Part shown: one piece after another, positions 35,692 to 36,871 of the stretch
Position numbering within the stretch: position 1 is the stretch's first letter
How the letters are laid out: every line of letters begins with the position of its first letter
Assembly: GCA_000954095.1 (NCBI GenBank)
Contig: JYNY01000403.1
Location: 1 to 36,871, forward strand
Direction of reading: 5' to 3'
Length of the DNA: 36,871 nt
Origin: Candidatus Omnitrophus magneticus
GTDB lineage: Bacteria > Omnitrophota > Gorgyraeia > Tantalellales > Tantalellaceae
Position numbers and translations under genes: made by a program
The notes under the pieces: generated by a model
What the model saw: the letters and a program-made list of their open reading frames with translations, nothing else
Told to the model about the DNA's origin: nothing
Databases searched by the model: none

Positions 35692-36871
35692 ATGAAAAGT
35701 AAAAGATATTTTAATACAACCGGTTTTTGTATGCCTGAAAGACATTATATGATTGACCCTTTGCGCAATCAAAAAATTATATTCGATTTAATAGAGAAGA
35801 CACAATATTTCACAATCCACGCGCCGAGGCAGACCGGGAAAACAACACTTTTACATGAATTGGCGCATAGATTAAATAAAGAAGGAAATTATATTTCAGT
35901 AGTGTTTTCCGTAGAGTCCGCGGGGTATAGGTCTATAACTGAAGAAACCGCGAATAAAAAAATTATTAATTCTCTTTACAGTTCAAGCGGCCAATATCTC
36001 AATAAAAAAAATTGTCCAATCCCGCCTGAAAAATATACTAAAGATTTAACATTAGAAAATTACTTAATAGATTGGGCTATTTCTCAAACTAAACCAATAG
36101 TTTTATTATTGGATGAAATAGATTCATTATATGACGATGTTTTAGTGTCAGTTCTTAGGCAGTTACGAAATGGATTCCAAATAAGACCAAAACGATTTCC
36201 TTCAACCGTGGCGCTTGTGGGATTAAGAGATGTTCGGGAATACAAATTAAAAGTCCGTCCGAGTGAAGCGTCATTAGGTTCAGGCTCACCTTTTAATATA
36301 AAGGCAAAATCAATACTTTTAGGGACATGGACAAAAGAAGAAATAACTGAATTATACAATCAACACACAAAAGACACAGGGCAGGTGTTTACTAAAGAAG
36401 TGATAAATAGAATTTATGAATTAACCGGAGGCCAGCCGTGGCTAGTGAACGCTATAGCGAATGAAATAGTAGTTGAGATTCTAAATGAAGATTACACGAA
36501 AAAAATAACACTCGCTCACGCGGAAGAGGCGAAAGAAAATCTTATAAAGAGGCGTGATACGCATTTAGATAGTTTATTAGATAAACTGAAAGAGCCCAGA
36601 GTAAAAAATATTGTCAGTGCTATTATAAACGGCGATTCTCTTGTATATGACAACTTCAATGATGATCTTTTGTATGTTATGGATTTAGGCATTATCCGCA
36701 AAGAAAAATATGACATAATTTTTTCAAATGAAATATACCGGGAAATAATTCCGAGAGTTTTAAACTTTTCTATGCAAGAAAACATTAGAGAAGAAGGCAT
36801 GACTTCTTGTTACATAAACCCTGACGGCAAATTAGATATGGATAAACTTTTGAAAGCGTTTCAAAAATTTT
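35692..36871 (+). CDS. AAA-like domain ATPase, 3' end outside window
   Basis: The frame is open from ATG 35692 to the window edge, giving 393 residues without a stop. It starts with the family opening MKSKRYFNTTGFCMPERHYM. Walker A is APRQTGKTT (44-52) and Walker B is LLLDEID with Asp141-Glu142. VALVGLRDVREYK and YELTGGQPWLVNAIA are conserved in this AAA-like group, which resembles archaeal STAND-type ATPases and often carries a PD-(D/E)XK nuclease fold at the C terminus; that part would be beyond the window. GGAGG lies eight bases before ATG. Members are common, often in many copies, in uncultivated bacteria; their role is unknown, with defence or mobile-element links proposed. Confidence 0.88.
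   Translation, partial: MKSKRYFNTTGFCMPERHYMIDPLRNQKIIFDLIEKTQYFTIHAPRQTGKTTLLHELAHRLNKEGNYISVVFSVESAGYRSITEETANKKIINSLYSSSGQYLNKKNCPIPPEKYTKDLTLENYLIDWAISQTKPIVLLLDEIDSLYDDVLVSVLRQLRNGFQIRPKRFPSTVALVGLRDVREYKLKVRPSEASLGSGSPFNIKAKSILLGTWTKEEITELYNQHTKDTGQVFTKEVINRIYELTGGQPWLVNAIANEIVVEILNEDYTKKITLAHAEEAKENLIKRRDTHLDSLLDKLKEPRVKNIVSAIINGDSLVYDNFNDDLLYVMDLGIIRKEKYDIIFSNEIYREIIPRVLNFSMQENIREEGMTSCYINPDGKLDMDKLLKAFQKF

Noticed and set aside
1-36871. CRISPR arrays, insertion sequences, phage genes or a biosynthetic island
   Set aside because: No spaced direct repeats, transposase or integrase motifs, and base composition looks even through the window.

Overview
The window reads as ordinary chromosome of an AT-rich, diderm bacterium. 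The outer membrane is inferred from an MlaE/MlaF/MlaD lipid-transport set, a lipoprotein signal on the first gene, and a TPR protein with a predicted C-terminal beta-barrel. Gene content (stand-alone biosynthetic genes, many small signalling domains, CHASE2 and HD-GYP proteins, an AAA-like ATPase) fits an uncultivated lineage such as Omnitrophota or a neighbour, but no marker in the window fixes the phylum and that placement is a guess. I see no phage, insertion sequence, CRISPR array or transposase.
Layout. Positions 2-991: 3' part of an ApbE lipoprotein. 1078-1152: initiator tRNA with its own promoter. 1412-6420: branched-chain amino acid genes ilvB, ilvN, ilvC, then a terminator, then leuA. 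6485-10915: aromatic pathway genes aroE, aroC and aroK, with a prepilin peptidase inserted; aroK is fused to a PAS and HD-GYP signalling module. 10982-14270: dprA and topA. 14306-15993 (minus): an NSS-family amino-acid symporter and an overlapping 34-residue MetS-like subunit. 16189-17964: YgiQ-type radical SAM protein. 17969-21541 (minus): an AsmA-like membrane-anchored protein, a GAF/HD-GYP protein with altered metal-site residues, and a dGTPase-family protein. 21821-24324: DUF212 membrane protein, TPR-LysM-L,D-transpeptidase, accA. 24326-29497: a complete partner-switch set (HATPase kinase, STAS antagonist, CHASE2-PP2C phosphatase) that brackets mlaE, mlaF and mlaD. 29597-31537: FeoB. 31592-33103 (minus): TPR outer-membrane protein. 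33263-35400: two overlapping radical SAM genes. 35692 to the end: an AAA-like ATPase, cut by the window.
How the genes work together. IlvB/IlvN, IlvC and LeuA cover the first steps to valine, isoleucine and leucine. AroE, AroK and AroC are three of the seven shikimate steps. Two places join metabolism or transport to signalling in ways worth testing: the AroK-PAS-HD-GYP fusion, and the partner-switch genes surrounding the Mla transporter, whose STAS protein could act as an MlaB-like subunit, as an anti-sigma antagonist, or as both. IlvC also has a cofactor loop that looks NADH-type rather than NADPH-type.
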